Assembly (NCBI GenBank): GCA_026018925.1
Contig: JAKSZU010000005.1
Span: 25,298,779 to 25,362,778 of the forward strand
Source: Tupaia tana
Lineage: Eukaryota > Chordata > Mammalia > Scandentia > Tupaiidae
Length of the DNA: 64,000 bases
Direction of reading: 5' to 3'
Positions 20,673 to 30,349 of this stretch are shown here, piece after piece. Positions within the stretch are counted from its first letter, which is position 1; every line of letters begins with the position of its first letter. Below the pieces are notes generated by a model, which was not told where the DNA came from, did not search any database, and saw only the letters and a program-made list of their open reading frames with translations. Made by a program: the position numbers and the translations under genes.

Positions 20673-21819
20673 AACTATCCAGGTATGTCTGCTCGTAAAA
20701 AAGAAGCAGCAGGGAGGACCATCCTTGGGTCTTCGAGAGAGAGGTACCTCCCGTTGCATCTTGGCTCTCTTGGATACCGCCCGATAGCCCAGAATCTGAT
20801 ACCACAGCGTCCTTTTCCAGGTCACAGTGGGGCTCTGCTCTTCTATGGAAAAGTCCTGTGAACTCAGGGTCTCAACACAAGATCACTCTGGTGGCCCCTG
20901 TGTCCTGAGCCCTTAGCAGGGATTTGGACCCTGTTCTGGAGAGGACTCAGGTCCCAGCGGCTCTAAGCTCAAGCTTCACCTCTGCTCACCAGACCTCCCT
21001 GTACCTGGATCCCAAGCATGGCTGTGTCTTGGCATCCTGCAGAGTGACCAGCTGGCTCCACCCTGCTCCGGCCTCCGCTGTGGAATGCTACGTCGCAGGT
21101 TTGCACACCTGTTGGGACAACTCGCTCTTCGCTCAGACCTGCGGCACCTGCTACTGCATCCCATGACCCTCAGGCCTGCTTGATTTTAAACCTATGTGCA
21201 ACATCTGTATCAGGGTCTACTTTCCCAGATGTTCCACTCCTGAGTCTCTCTCTGCGGTCCCGATGGTGAAGTGCATCCTGGGGTAAAGCCTTACTAAGTC
21301 CTGGGAAATAGAATCTGCCTGTCTGTGTTACAGGTTTCTGTAAGTAGTAGGATGAAGCTTGTCCCTCGGTCTCTTGGAAAAGGTCACTGAAGATTATGAT
21401 TAGTACCAAAGGCCCCAAATGCAAAATATGTGAAACATGGTGTTTCACCCACCCCTACCTGAGATGCTGCAAGGGGAAGTGTCCCTGCTACGTTCTCTTT
21501 GAGCACAGAGGGTGGGACACCTGTTTGGGGGTCCAGGACAATTTGGGCATTTGAAGAATCCTGTTTCCAGACAGCAGGTTGGGCCAGTACAAATAGAACC
21601 CGGACGTTACTCTGCAACGCACTGATAGGAACCAAAGGGAGCGGCGTCCCGGGGAAACCCAGCCCTGCCTCGTTTCTAGCTCACTGCAGTCATAAGAATT
21701 AGAGCTGGCTTAGCCCAGGATGCAAGCATCTTGATTTTGGCAGAACCTAAAACATAATGGCAAAGAAATGTGTTTGTCTCCATTTTCAATCTGAATATTA
21801 TGTCAAATTTTTAAAGCAC
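20673..21819. other. Unique sequence
   Basis: About 1.15 kb without recognised repeats. Open frames are short and overlap on both strands. I recognise no protein. Confidence 0.4.
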
Positions 21820-21928
21820 TGCAGAAAAAAAAGTATAAGGAACATTTATACACTTTCTACCTAGATCCACCTATAGTTAATATTTCTTTTGTAGTTTATT
21901 TATTGATTTCTCCTGTAAAAGAGTACGA

Positions 21929-22080
21929 GGGGCCAGCAGTTGGTGTGGTGGTTAAGGTGCTGGACTCCCACATGGCCGACCAAGGCTCGACTCCCAACCC
22001 TCGTGGCTTGCTTTTTCACTCTCTCTCTCTTTCTCTCTTTGTCAAGTACATGTGCCACATAGCAAATTGTTTAAAAACAT
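21929..22080 (+). mobile_element. SINE-B/A intermediate
   Basis: The head GGGGCCAGCAGTTGGTGTGG joins directly to a CT-rich run as in SINE-B, but the 3' end is GTACATGTGCCACATAGCAAA, the SINE-A end. It could be a SINE-A with its body deleted, or an intermediate form. Confidence 0.8.
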
Positions 22081-22084
22081 TATT

Positions 22085-22231
22085 TTGTTTAACTTTATTT
22101 ATTTTAATTTGATCAGAGAGGGACAAAGAGAGAGAGAGAGTGAGAAAGCAAGCTGCAGGTCCAGGACTTGAACCACAGTCAGCCATGTGGAAATCTAGCT
22201 CTCTTAACCACTGCACCACCTGCCAGTCCCA
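22085..22231 (-). mobile_element. SINE-B inserted in the tail of the preceding SINE
   Basis: TSD-like flanks: CATAGCAAATTGTTTAAAAA near 22057-22076 and TGTAGCAAATTTTTAAAAAA from 22233. The two SINEs therefore stand tail to tail, and the minus copy is younger. Confidence 0.85.
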
Positions 22232-22269
22232 ATGTAGCAAATTTTTAAAAAAATTATAATAATGATAAA

Positions 22270-22513
22270 TAAAATTAAATAATTCTTTTAAATGTGTGTG
22301 TGTGTAGAGAGAGAGAAAGAGAGGGAGAGACAGAGGGAGAGAGAGCACACCACAAGACCCTGATGCCATGATCCGCCCCCAGACTCAGGGAGCCCTGGAT
22401 CATGTGCATGCTTGATGTCCTCATGGAGGTCTCAGATGTGAACGTGGGACGTTCCCGTGCGGATCAGCCTTGCAGAGCATCGTGTTCTACCACCGCACCA
22501 CCATCCGGCCCTC
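22270..22513 (-). mobile_element. SINE-C, well preserved
   Basis: The reverse complement gives GGCCGGATGGTGGTGCGGTG, CTCTGCAAGGCTGATCCGCA, GAGACCTCCATGAGGACATC and GGCGGATCATGGCATCAGGG, then a GT/GA tail. It is a second clear reference copy for the family. Confidence 0.85.
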
Positions 22514-23223
22514 ACCTAGTAACATTTGAACACACCTGCCTACCGCTTCATCATTTGTACCCCACCCCATAATTTCTTCTGAACCATTTGGGAGCCTGTT
22601 GCATACATCAAGGGCCTCTTCTCCTAAATGCTTCACGCAATATTATTTTACATAACCATGGTCATTAACTTCATGATTCCCGTTGCTACGATACTTCTAA
22701 GTGAATCTACTGTTTGTGTTCCAGTGTTGCCAGCTGACCCAGGAACGTCCTACATAGCGTTCCTCCCACTGCAGAGCAGGATCCAGTCCAGGGTCAGATA
22801 CTGCCTTTAGCTATCTTACTTCTTTAGCCTCTAATCTGCAACATTTCTATAGCCTTTTGTCTCGTGAAATATCAACAGTTTGAGGATGCAACCCCCCTAC
22901 CCTTTTAGGCAGAATGTCACTTGTTCTGGTCAGTTTGACTTCCTCACAAGGCAACTGAGGTCCTGGAAAGCTCGTCAATGATACTGTGTCCTTTTACATC
23001 TGGAGGCACCTGAAGTCCACATGCCCATCAGTGGGGATGGGCATTTTGATCACCTGGACATGGTGCTGCCTGATGTATCCACTATTTAATGACTATTTGT
23101 AAACAAAATGTCATCGAATAATTGTGTACTTGTGGTGTGAGTGATTTCCCAACCACACGCACATACATAACAAACATGCACACATATTATTTCTTCTTCC
23201 CTTAAAGTTCCTTTTTGGCAATG

Positions 23224-23224
<1 letters not shown>

Positions 23225-23276
<52 letters not shown>
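23225..23276. repeat. (TA)26 microsatellite
   Basis: A pure TA run of about 52 bases. Perfect purity suggests a high mutation rate and length variation between individuals. Confidence 0.97.
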
Positions 23277-23280
<4 letters not shown>

Positions 23281-23514
23281 TTTGAGCTGTCAAATCCTGC
23301 AAGGCTAGGACTGACTTGCAGAGGTCAGAATCCCTCTGGAATGAGTTTCAGCAGAAAGGGATTTAGTAAAGGATATTAACTTGCTTATAAAATCACTGCA
23401 ACATGTGAAGAAGTGAATTATAAACTAAGTCACCCCTTAGGGGTGGTCTCCCAGTCTTCTAAGAGCCAGCAGTCTTGCATTGTGCATTCAGACCACAGTC
23501 AGGTAGCAGCCATC

Positions 23515-23765
23515 CCAGTGGTGGTGGTGCAGGTTAGGCAGGGTGCTGCTCTGTGGTGGGTGTCAATCCTGGGCTTGCCTAACATGCCAGGTATGCCTGT
23601 GGGCACCTTCAGGTATGCCTGTGGGCACCTGGGATCTTGGCTAGCTGGGAGGCTGGCGGGAGGATTATGTGGTGTGAGATCTTGTTAGGGGTACCTATTT
23701 CTCCATCAGTCTGTCAGTCTGTCTGTCTGTCTCTCTCTCTCAAGAAGTAAGCAAACTTAAAAAAA
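23515..23765 (+). mobile_element. SINE-C, diverged, with internal 22-bp duplication
   Basis: SINE-C words (GGTGGTGGTGCAGG, TGGGCACCTGGGATCTTGGC, GTGAGATCTTGTTAGGG, then CT-rich and A tail). CAGGTATGCCTGTGGGCACC occurs twice in tandem at 23588 and 23610. Confidence 0.65.
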
Positions 23766-23769
23766 AAAT

Positions 23770-25545
23770 AGAAGGTGTCATGAACTGCGGCTGGTTCCTG
23801 AATCATACTGCACATGCTACAATCCACACCATCATGGATTCCCATCCCCTGCCCCCGGACACCAAGAAACTATGACTAGGTAGTGGGAGGGACGTGGCTT
23901 CAGCTCCTGCCGCTGCAGCAAAGCCCAAGGCCTCCGTGGGCATGCTTGCAGGCAGGGCAGAGGAGCATCATGCTCTCTGAGTGGCCTAGACCAGGCTCAC
24001 AACCTTGGCAGAAAGGGAGCTTGGAACTGTGCCATTGGTTTCAGGATGCGCTGTCCAGAAAGCACCCTGGGAGGACGATGGACTGAGTGGAGGGCTGACC
24101 CACCCCACACCTCATCTTCCTAGGCTTCCTCTGTTGATGAAGCCATAGCCTTCCTCAGAGTTCAAATAAAGCCTCCCATCCAACACTCTTCTGCCCTTTA
24201 GCAAATCAAAGAGGGCTTCCCCTTTGTAGTAAAATGTCAAGTATCAGAAGGAAGCTGGCTTTGAGATCATCCTTACAAGTAACAGACCTGAGGGGCAGCT
24301 TTAATCCGGATATTACACATGTTGCTTTTGATTCTCTATGTCTCTATAAAGGCATTGTTTTGGAGAGCAAAGCTAATAAGAAAAGCAATTATCACAGTCA
24401 ATAGATGAAAGCATCCCTTTAGAGAATGATGGTGCCTCAGCAAACTAGCAGATGGGGATTTATCAGTAACAATGTAATCAAAGGTAGAGCCAAGGAGGAC
24501 AGAAGCCTTAGGCTCAGAATCAAAGCCTGGGCTGGGCACGGCACAGTTGCAGAGGTGTTTCTGGGGCACTGGGACAGGCTGCTGCATTCTGCAGGGGATG
24601 GGAGAGCAGGCAAGATGAACGGGCCAGGCAGGGAATGGCACTAAGGCTGTTGCTGATACATTATCCACTAGCTAGCCACTCCCCTTCTGGAATTCTCTAG
24701 ACCAGCCCCTATTCTTCCTCCTCCCTCCTTTCTCTTCTTCCTTTCACCAGCCCATCAGGCCCCGTGCACCGTTTGCCTGTGTGCTGGGGAGAAAGAGAGT
24801 CACACGAATCACGCTGATGTCTGCTGACTGCTGTCCGCAGTCCCATTGCAGCGCAGCTTTCAAGACTCACCATTTTCATGGACACTTTTCCATGACATCT
24901 GATGCTTTTCCTCTGAGTCCCTTTGGGTTTCACATAAGTTGCTGATACGAGTGTTTTAAGGCCCCGCTGAGCTTCTCTTATCAGTTACCTTATAATCAGC
25001 CTTGACCTGGTCCCCTAATTTATTCCCTGTCTTCCTTCCCAGAGTGTGACCAGGCATTCTGTCCTCTAACTCCGCTGTTCTTAGTAGTAGGTACCACTTG
25101 TGCAATAGAATGGCCTCTACCCCGGTCTGCTCTTCATTCTCTTGGAACATGAGATTCTCAGGGACGTGAGTGAGACAGCAGAGAGTGTACTTCCGTTTTT
25201 TAAGTTCCTTAACTACATGCTGCAGTGGTTTGGGTGGGGTTGAAAGGGCACGGGTTATGACCCAAGAAAGCTCCTTTCAGCTCCTTCATTCCCTCCGTGA
25301 TGAGGGAGAGGTGGCATCTGAGGATAACTCCCAGGTTTGCAGCTTGGGAGACCGGTAGAGGAGCTGGTTGCAGTGGGGAAGATTCTAGTTTAGCTCTGGA
25401 GAGACTGAGTTTGAGGTTTTAAAAATGATGAAGTGAATCATAACGTTACTGTGGCAACAGCAAGCTGAGCTCCAGGTTGGGGGACTGAGGGTAGGGAGGG
25501 CAAGTCTATGACTTCGTAAATATGTCTTCATTAGTTTACTTTCTT
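23770..25545. other. Unique block, possible conserved non-coding part
   Basis: About 1.8 kb with no SINE. 24330-24520 contains GCAATTATCACAGTCAATAG and TTATCAGTAACAATGTAATC, with GATA/TAAT-like words and low decay by eye. No coding signal. 24660-24800 is pyrimidine-rich. Confidence 0.4.
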
Positions 25546-25549
25546 ATTT

Positions 25550-25562
25550 CTTCTGTCGGAGG

Positions 25563-25609
<47 letters not shown>

Positions 25610-25742
25610 CATCTCCAGTCTCAGCCTGCCTGGATCAGAGGCATGTGCCCAGCATGCGTAGGGAGGTCCTTGGTCCTGGGACCTGAACCGAGGACCTTTC
25701 CCATGGGGGTTATTTGTTACCACTGCACCACCACCTGGTCTT
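25550..25742 (-). mobile_element. SINE-C with (GA)n tail
   Basis: A (GA)n run at 25567-25606 leads into TGCCCAGCATGCGTAGGGAG, GGGACCTGAACCGAGGACC and CACTGCACCACCACCTGGTC, a reverse SINE-C. The GA run corresponds to its CT-rich tail region, expanded. Confidence 0.75.
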
Positions 25743-25857
25743 GTCATGGCAAATTGGGAGCTACCTTGTAAGGAACTGAGTTCTAATTTTGGCTTTGTCA
25801 CTTGCTTGAAGTCACTTTACTTTACAACCTATAGAATGTATAAGAAAATCAAATAAT

Positions 25858-26118
25858 GGGCCAGTCTGTGGCCTGATGGTTAAGGTAGCTGGGTCTCACA
25901 AGGCTAACTGAGGTCAGAGTCCCAGACCTGGAGGTTTGAGAAACACACCATACACATGTGCATGTGTGCCCACAATTCTGAAAGGAGGGAGAGATGGAGA
26001 AGGGATTGCAGCACGACCACCGCGGGAATTGCCCCATGTAGGTTGCTTTCTTTTTCTCTCCCTCTTTTTTTCTGTCTCTCTACAATGAGCACACACACTC
26101 TCTGGCAAAAAAAGAAAA
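25858..26118 (+). mobile_element. SINE-A2
   Basis: Head GGGCCAGTCTGTGGCCTGAT, B-box-like GGTCAGAGTCCC, body GGAGAGATGGAGAAGG. The 3' end is altered (CTCTCTGGCAAAAAAAG). Confidence 0.82.
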
Positions 26119-26144
26119 ATATATACATATATAATAAAAGGGAT

Positions 26145-26392
26145 TAGTATTATTTTGTCATAGGATATATGTACTCGCGAGAGAGCCACAAGAGAGAGGG
26201 AAAGAGAAAGCACCACCCAGGGGATGGCCACACCACAATCCCTTTTCCTCCATTCTCCTCTTGGGATTTTAGGCACACATACACACATGTGCAGTGTGTT
26301 TTTCAAGCCACCAGGTCCAGAACTTAAATAGTGCAGACAGCTATGTGGGATCTAGCTGCCTTAACCACCATGCTTCTGGGTGGCCTCACAAG
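26145..26392 (-). mobile_element. SINE-A2
   Basis: Reverse copy beginning GTCATAGGATATATGTACTC. The body is good and the head degenerate (ACTTAAATAGTGCAGACAG). Confidence 0.82.
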
Positions 26393-26473
26393 GGGTTATT
26401 ATTATTATTTATTATTAACTCTGAGCTTTTATGGTCTAGCTGAACTGGGTAATAAATATTAAATATAAAAATT

Positions 26474-26640
26474 GGGACCAGCAGGTGGCGTGATGGTTTA
26501 GGGTGCTGGACTTCCACATGGCTGACCACAGTTCGAGTACTGGACCTGGCAGATTGCTTTCTCACTTTCCCTCTCTCTTTCTCTCTTAAACTTTGTCCCT
26601 CTCTGGTCAAATTAAAATAAATGAATTAGAAGAAAATAAT
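26474..26640 (+). mobile_element. SINE-B
   Basis: Head GGGACCAGCAGGTGGCGTGA, B-box-like AGTTCGAGTAC, then CT-rich and TCTGGTCAAATTAAAATAAA. AAATATAAAA on both sides may be its TSD. Confidence 0.9.
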
Positions 26641-26693
26641 TCTTTAAAAATATGAAATATAAAACTTACAATGATGTACAAATATATAAGAGA

Positions 26694-26812
26694 GTCTGCG
26701 AAAAGTTCCTGGAAATGCATATTACAAAAACACATGCATGGATTTCACAGTTTTGGGGGCCAAAATCAATTGTATTTTAATTCCACTTTTCTGTGAACTT
26801 TTTGAAGTCCCC
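26694..26812. mobile_element. Mariner-like miniature element, family M1, intact length
   Basis: Ends GTCTGCGAAAAGTTCCTGG and CTGTGAACTTTTTGAAGTCC are imperfect inverted repeats. The interior has CATGCATGGATTTCACAG and GGCCAAAATCAATTG. About 119 bp, uninterrupted, so it sets the family length. Confidence 0.75.
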
Positions 26813-27168
26813 TCATACTTATGGAGGAACAAGTTCCAACAACACCTTCTGCTACTCTTCCCTCTGCAATCCTTCTTCAGATGGGACATGGCCGCGCTTC
26901 TCAGGAGCAGTCGATGGTCTCAATCCACCGACACTGGGAATTCTGAAAAGCAAAGCTGAATCATTGCTGGCAGCCTCCCTGCTCTAAGTTCTTATCTAGA
27001 GAAAAACTACTCAGATAGTAATTATTTCAAGACGGCAAGGGAAAAAGGAAATGAATAATTAGGAGGAACTGAAGAGATGTAAATTTCCCTTTGCTCAAAG
27101 CTGGTGGGTTGAGATGCTTCTTTACCAAGAAAATTTTCATACCATTTAATTTACTTTATTTCTGCAAA
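26813..27168. other. Unique sequence
   Basis: A 73-codon frame overlaps this interval but has no recognisable homology. Otherwise unremarkable. Confidence 0.35.
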
Positions 27169-27849
27169 TGTCTTAGGCTATTATCACATTGCTAATAGAA
27201 ATACCGGAGATTCGGTGAATTTAAGACAATAGAGGTTAATTGCCTTTTTTCTTTTTTTTAGGGCATGTGCACTCACCAGAGAGAGACAGAGAGAGAGGGA
27301 GAGAGGGAAAGTAAGAAATCACCCCCTGGGGGGACAGCCACACCACAATCCCCCTTTTTTTTCATTCTTCTCTCAGGATTTTGGGCACTCACTCACATGT
27401 ACCGGTGTGTTTTTGAACCACTGTGTCTGGGACTCGATCCCTGAAGTCAGCCATATGGCATGCAGCTGCCTTAACCTCCATTTCACCTGGCGGCCCCAGT
27501 TGAGGTTAATTTTGACCCACAGTTCTGGTTGGTTGGAAAATTCAAAGGCATCGCCAAGAAGCAGAGTATGGTCTGTGTCCACGCGGCTTTCTCTCTGCCG
27601 TTCTGGTCTCATTCCCTCTGCTCGCATAGACACCAAAACTCAGTTTTAGAGACCCCGCCCTAATGACATTATCACTCCCAAAGGCTTCACCCTGGGACAT
27701 CATGAAGGAACTAACTTTTCACTTTTACAAAACAACCAATAGAATCAAGCCCCAACATGAGAATTTCTGGGGAAATCCAATCACCACACACTAAAGCAAA
27801 TTCTAAAACGTGAGACTTGGGGCAACAAACTATTATCCAAACCATAACA
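27169..27849 (-). mobile_element. ERVL-MaLR (MST/MLT1-like) solo LTR, antisense, split by a SINE
   Basis: Begins TGTCTTAGGCTATTATCACA and ends TTATCCAAACCATAACA, i.e. TG...CA boundaries. The interior CCCTAATGACATTATCACTC, CAACATGAGAATTTCTGGGG and GAAATCCAATCACCACAC fits a reverse MaLR LTR. Without the 260-bp SINE it is about 420 bp, normal for the group. No internal viral sequence is present. Confidence 0.8.
27242..27501 (-). mobile_element. SINE-A2 inside the LTR, perfect TSD
   Basis: TSD GAGGTTAATT at 27232-27241 and 27502-27511. The copy starts with TGCCTTTTTTC and GGGCATGTGCACTCACC, and its head side ends GGCGGCCCCAG. Confidence 0.94.
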
Positions 27850-28027
27850 GTGTGTGAGAGGAGGAGGAGGTGTTGGGGACAGGGAAAATAAAGAGGTGAA
27901 TAAACGAGATGAGACATAAATAATAAAAAAAAAGAATCACTTCTTTCTACAGAAAATGTAAGTTATTGCTGTACTATCATAAAAATAAAACCGCAAGAAA
28001 TTACCATGATCAGCATCTTATAGATTT

Positions 28028-28294
28028 TTTTTTTTTTTGGAGAGGTTTTTTCGCTATAGGGCACATGCGCTCGCCAGACAGACAGAGAGAGACAGAGAGA
28101 CAGAAAGCGAGAATTCACCCCCCCAGGGGGTATGGTCACGCCGCAATCCCTTCTCTTCCATTCTCCTCTCGGGATCTTGGGCACACATGCACACGTGCCC
28201 GGCGTGAGTTTTAATCCACTGGGTCCAGGACGCGAACCGCGGTCGACTACGTGGGAGTCCAGTGACATAGCCATTATGCTAACTGCTGGTCCCC
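28028..28294 (-). mobile_element. SINE-A1 with perfect 17-bp TSD
   Basis: TSD CAGCATCTTATAGATTT at 28011-28027 and 28295-28311. CpG-rich, B-box region GACGCGAACCGCGGTC, and the four-T marker (GAGTTTTAATCC). One of the youngest-looking copies. Confidence 0.97.
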
Positions 28295-28499
28295 CAGCAT
28301 CTTATAGATTTTGAGGACCAAGCAAAGAAGGATTCCTAATCCTTAATGGGAATCTCAGTAGCACAGAGAAGTCTGTGTGTAGGCTGCAGGGAGACCCAGG
28401 CTCCTAGGTCCCTGGCGTGTGGCTTCTCTCCCTCTCCCTTCATTTCCAGCAAATGACTGCATCTAATCATACAAACCTCTTATCAAAAAAGCCAGTAAG

Positions 28500-28764
28500 G
28501 GGACCAGCAGTGAGCATAATGGCTACATCACTGGACTCCTATGTAGTTGATTGCGGTTCGAGTTCCGGACCTGGTGGCTTAAAACTCATGCCGGGCGCGT
28601 GTGCGTGCATGCCCAAGATCCCGAGAGGAGAAAGGAGGAGAAAGGAATGCGGTATGGCCATCCCCCCTGGGGGGTGATTTCTCACTTTCTGTCTCTCTGT
28701 CGCTGTATTTCTGGTGAGTGCACACGCCCTATAGCAAAAACTTCTCCAAAAAAAAAAAAAAAAA
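28500..28764 (+). mobile_element. SINE-A1 with TSD
   Basis: TSD AAAAAAGCCAGTAAG at 28485-28499 and after the A tail, ending at 28773. Head GGACCAGCAGTGAGCATAAT, B-box-like GGTTCGAGTTCCGG. Confidence 0.95.
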
Positions 28765-28788
28765 GCCAGTAAGTAAAGAATTCCCTTG

Positions 28789-29048
28789 GGACCAGCAGAT
28801 GACATAGTGGTTACATCGCTGGACTCTCACATGACTGACCATGGTTCGAGTCTTGGACTCACCGGAGCGTGTGCATGCATGCCCAAGATCCCAAGAAGAG
28901 AATGGAGGAGAAAGGACTGCAGTGCAGCCATTTCGCCTGGGGGGGTGGGGGGTTGATTTCTTATTGTCTCTCTCTCTGCTTCTCTCTGTCTCTCCAGTGA
29001 ATGCACACATCCTACTGCAAAAATTTCTCTATAAAAAAAAAAAAAAAA
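28789..29048 (+). mobile_element. SINE-A with short head deletion
   Basis: A possible TSD is AAAGAATTCCCTT on the left and AAGAATTTCTTT on the right. The section after the B box is shortened (TTGGACTCACCGGAGCGTGT, lacking most of GGTGGCTTAAACTCACG). 15 bp upstream is another A1, so the two stand in direct tandem. Confidence 0.9.
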
Positions 29049-29129
29049 GAATTTCTTTTTCTTGACCAGCACCATGCTGGCCATTCCCCATGTGCACCAG
29101 CATCCCCACTCCGGGCTACCCAGGGCTTA

Positions 29130-29355
29130 CCCTAGAATGAAGCACAGCCAGGTGACCCGTGGGACCACCAGAGCACCCGGCAAAAAGTGGACTGGGTTCA
29201 ACTTCTGGGTTCTTTTCCCAGGGTCACCTGAACACTCTGGGCACATCTGTGGTTGTGTCCGTGACCCCGGCTGGCTGCAGAGCTTGGGAGGAGGAACAAG
29301 GCATGAATATCCCATCAAGGGGACCTCTCTTGCTCTGGAAACAAATTTTATAAAA
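29130..29355 (+). mobile_element. SINE-C-like, diverged
   Basis: TGGGTTCTTTTCCCAGGGTC, ACCTGAACACTCTGGGCAC and GTGACCCCGGCTGGCTG match the copy at 7390. The head is not clear. Confidence 0.45.
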
Positions 29356-29519
29356 AATTGTGGGAAACTCTGGAGAAAGTGCTCCCTAAAAGTAAGAAAG
29401 CTGCGGCTTATGCCTGGTGCCAGGGCATAGAGCCTCTGGGAAGCTGTCCCTGACTTGGAGGGTGTCTGGTACCCTGAGGCCGAGCACCCTATGCTTGCGA
29501 TGCGAATTAGGGTGCTTGC

Positions 29520-29650
29520 TCTCACCACTCCCCCACTCCCAGGCTAGCCTGTGAGCGCCCCTAGGCCAGGGACTGTCCGGCCTCTGCTCACCGCGGCCTC
29601 CTCCATGCAGAGCACAGTGCCCAGTCAGTGCGCACTGGACACGCTGGGCT
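29520..29650 (+). mobile_element. L2 3' end fragment
   Basis: CCACTCCCAGGCTAGCCTGT, GGCCAGGGACTGTCC and AGCACAGTGCCCAGTCAGTG follow the L2 terminal order (ACTAGACTGTGAGCTCC... CAGGGACTGTG... GCACAGTGCCTGG). Confidence 0.6.
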
Positions 29651-30055
29651 GGGCGCGGGGGGAATGGGCGGGGCTGGCTTGGGTGGAGGTGGACATTTAA
29701 GAACTTCGGAGTTTCTCACTTTTCTCATCCTCCTGCTTACTCCGAGCCTAAGTAGGGAGGGCATGACGGAGCAGCCAGCGGGGCTGGGAAGTCACGACTT
29801 CGCAGACTCCGCGGCTGTCAACAGCTTCAGCAGTCACGCAGACGGCTCCTGTACCCTCCACAGCTCCGGGTCTTCGGGTTCTCTCTCAGCTTCCGTCGTG
29901 TGGGTCTTGGAGGCTTTGGGTAAACCTCAGTGTGGGCGTGTCTTTCCCACCAAAGTGGCTCCAGGCAGAAGGAAGCAAATGGGGAGCACCAGGCTATGGC
30001 TGGGCACCTGTCTGTGAGATGTGGCAATCCCTGCCAGGGTGCGACTAGCAACTAG
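29651..30055. other. GC-rich unique sequence
   Basis: GC-rich with scattered CpG (GACTTCGCAGACTCCGCGG). A 129-codon frame is open at 29628-30017 but has no recognisable features. I do not call it coding. Confidence 0.4.
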
Positions 30056-30070
30056 AAAAGAATTCCGTGG

Positions 30071-30332
30071 GAGAACAGGCAGATGGTGTAATGGTCACTA
30101 GACTCCCATGTAGTCAATCGCAGTTCGAGACCCAGACCTGGCGGCTTGAAACTCACTCCAGGCATGTGTGTGTGTGCGTGTGCACGTACACACCCAAAAT
30201 CCCGAGAGGAGAATGGAGGAAAGGGAATTGCGGCATGGCCATCCTCCCCAGGGAATGCTTTCTCACTTCCTGTCTCTCTGTCTCCCCGGCAAGTGCACAT
30301 GCCCTATAGCAAAAATCTCTCTAAATACGAGA
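30071..30332 (+). mobile_element. SINE-A with TSD
   Basis: TSD AAAAGAATTCCGTGG at 30056-30070 and AAAAGAATTCGGTGG at 30333-30347, one mismatch. A GTGTGTGTGCGTGTGCACG expansion follows the head. Confidence 0.95.
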
Positions 30333-30349
30333 AAAAGAATTCGGTGGAG

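Larger units (their letters stand above)
21820..23110 (-). mobile_element. LINE-1 3'UTR, antisense, split by three SINEs
   Basis: Outside the SINEs at 21929-22513 the sequence follows an antisense L1M 3' end: TTCTGAACCATTTGGGAGCC, TCACGCAATATTATTTTACA, AGGATCCAGTCCAGGGTCAG, TACTGTGTCCTTTTACATCT and CATTTTGATCACCTGG. This is long, non-coding and diverged. Confidence 0.75.

Noticed and set aside
20368-20787. Recurring similar peptides (with SRPGPGGLNSRR-like and VSLSLSVWRAHAPY-like stretches) in many frames on both strands
   Set aside because: They are translations of the SINE-A body and head in different frames. Their repetition reflects SINE copies, not a gene family.
27169-27849. Possible complete endogenous retrovirus around the LTR
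   Set aside because: Only one LTR is seen. No gag, pol or env-like sequence lies on either side, so it is a solo LTR.
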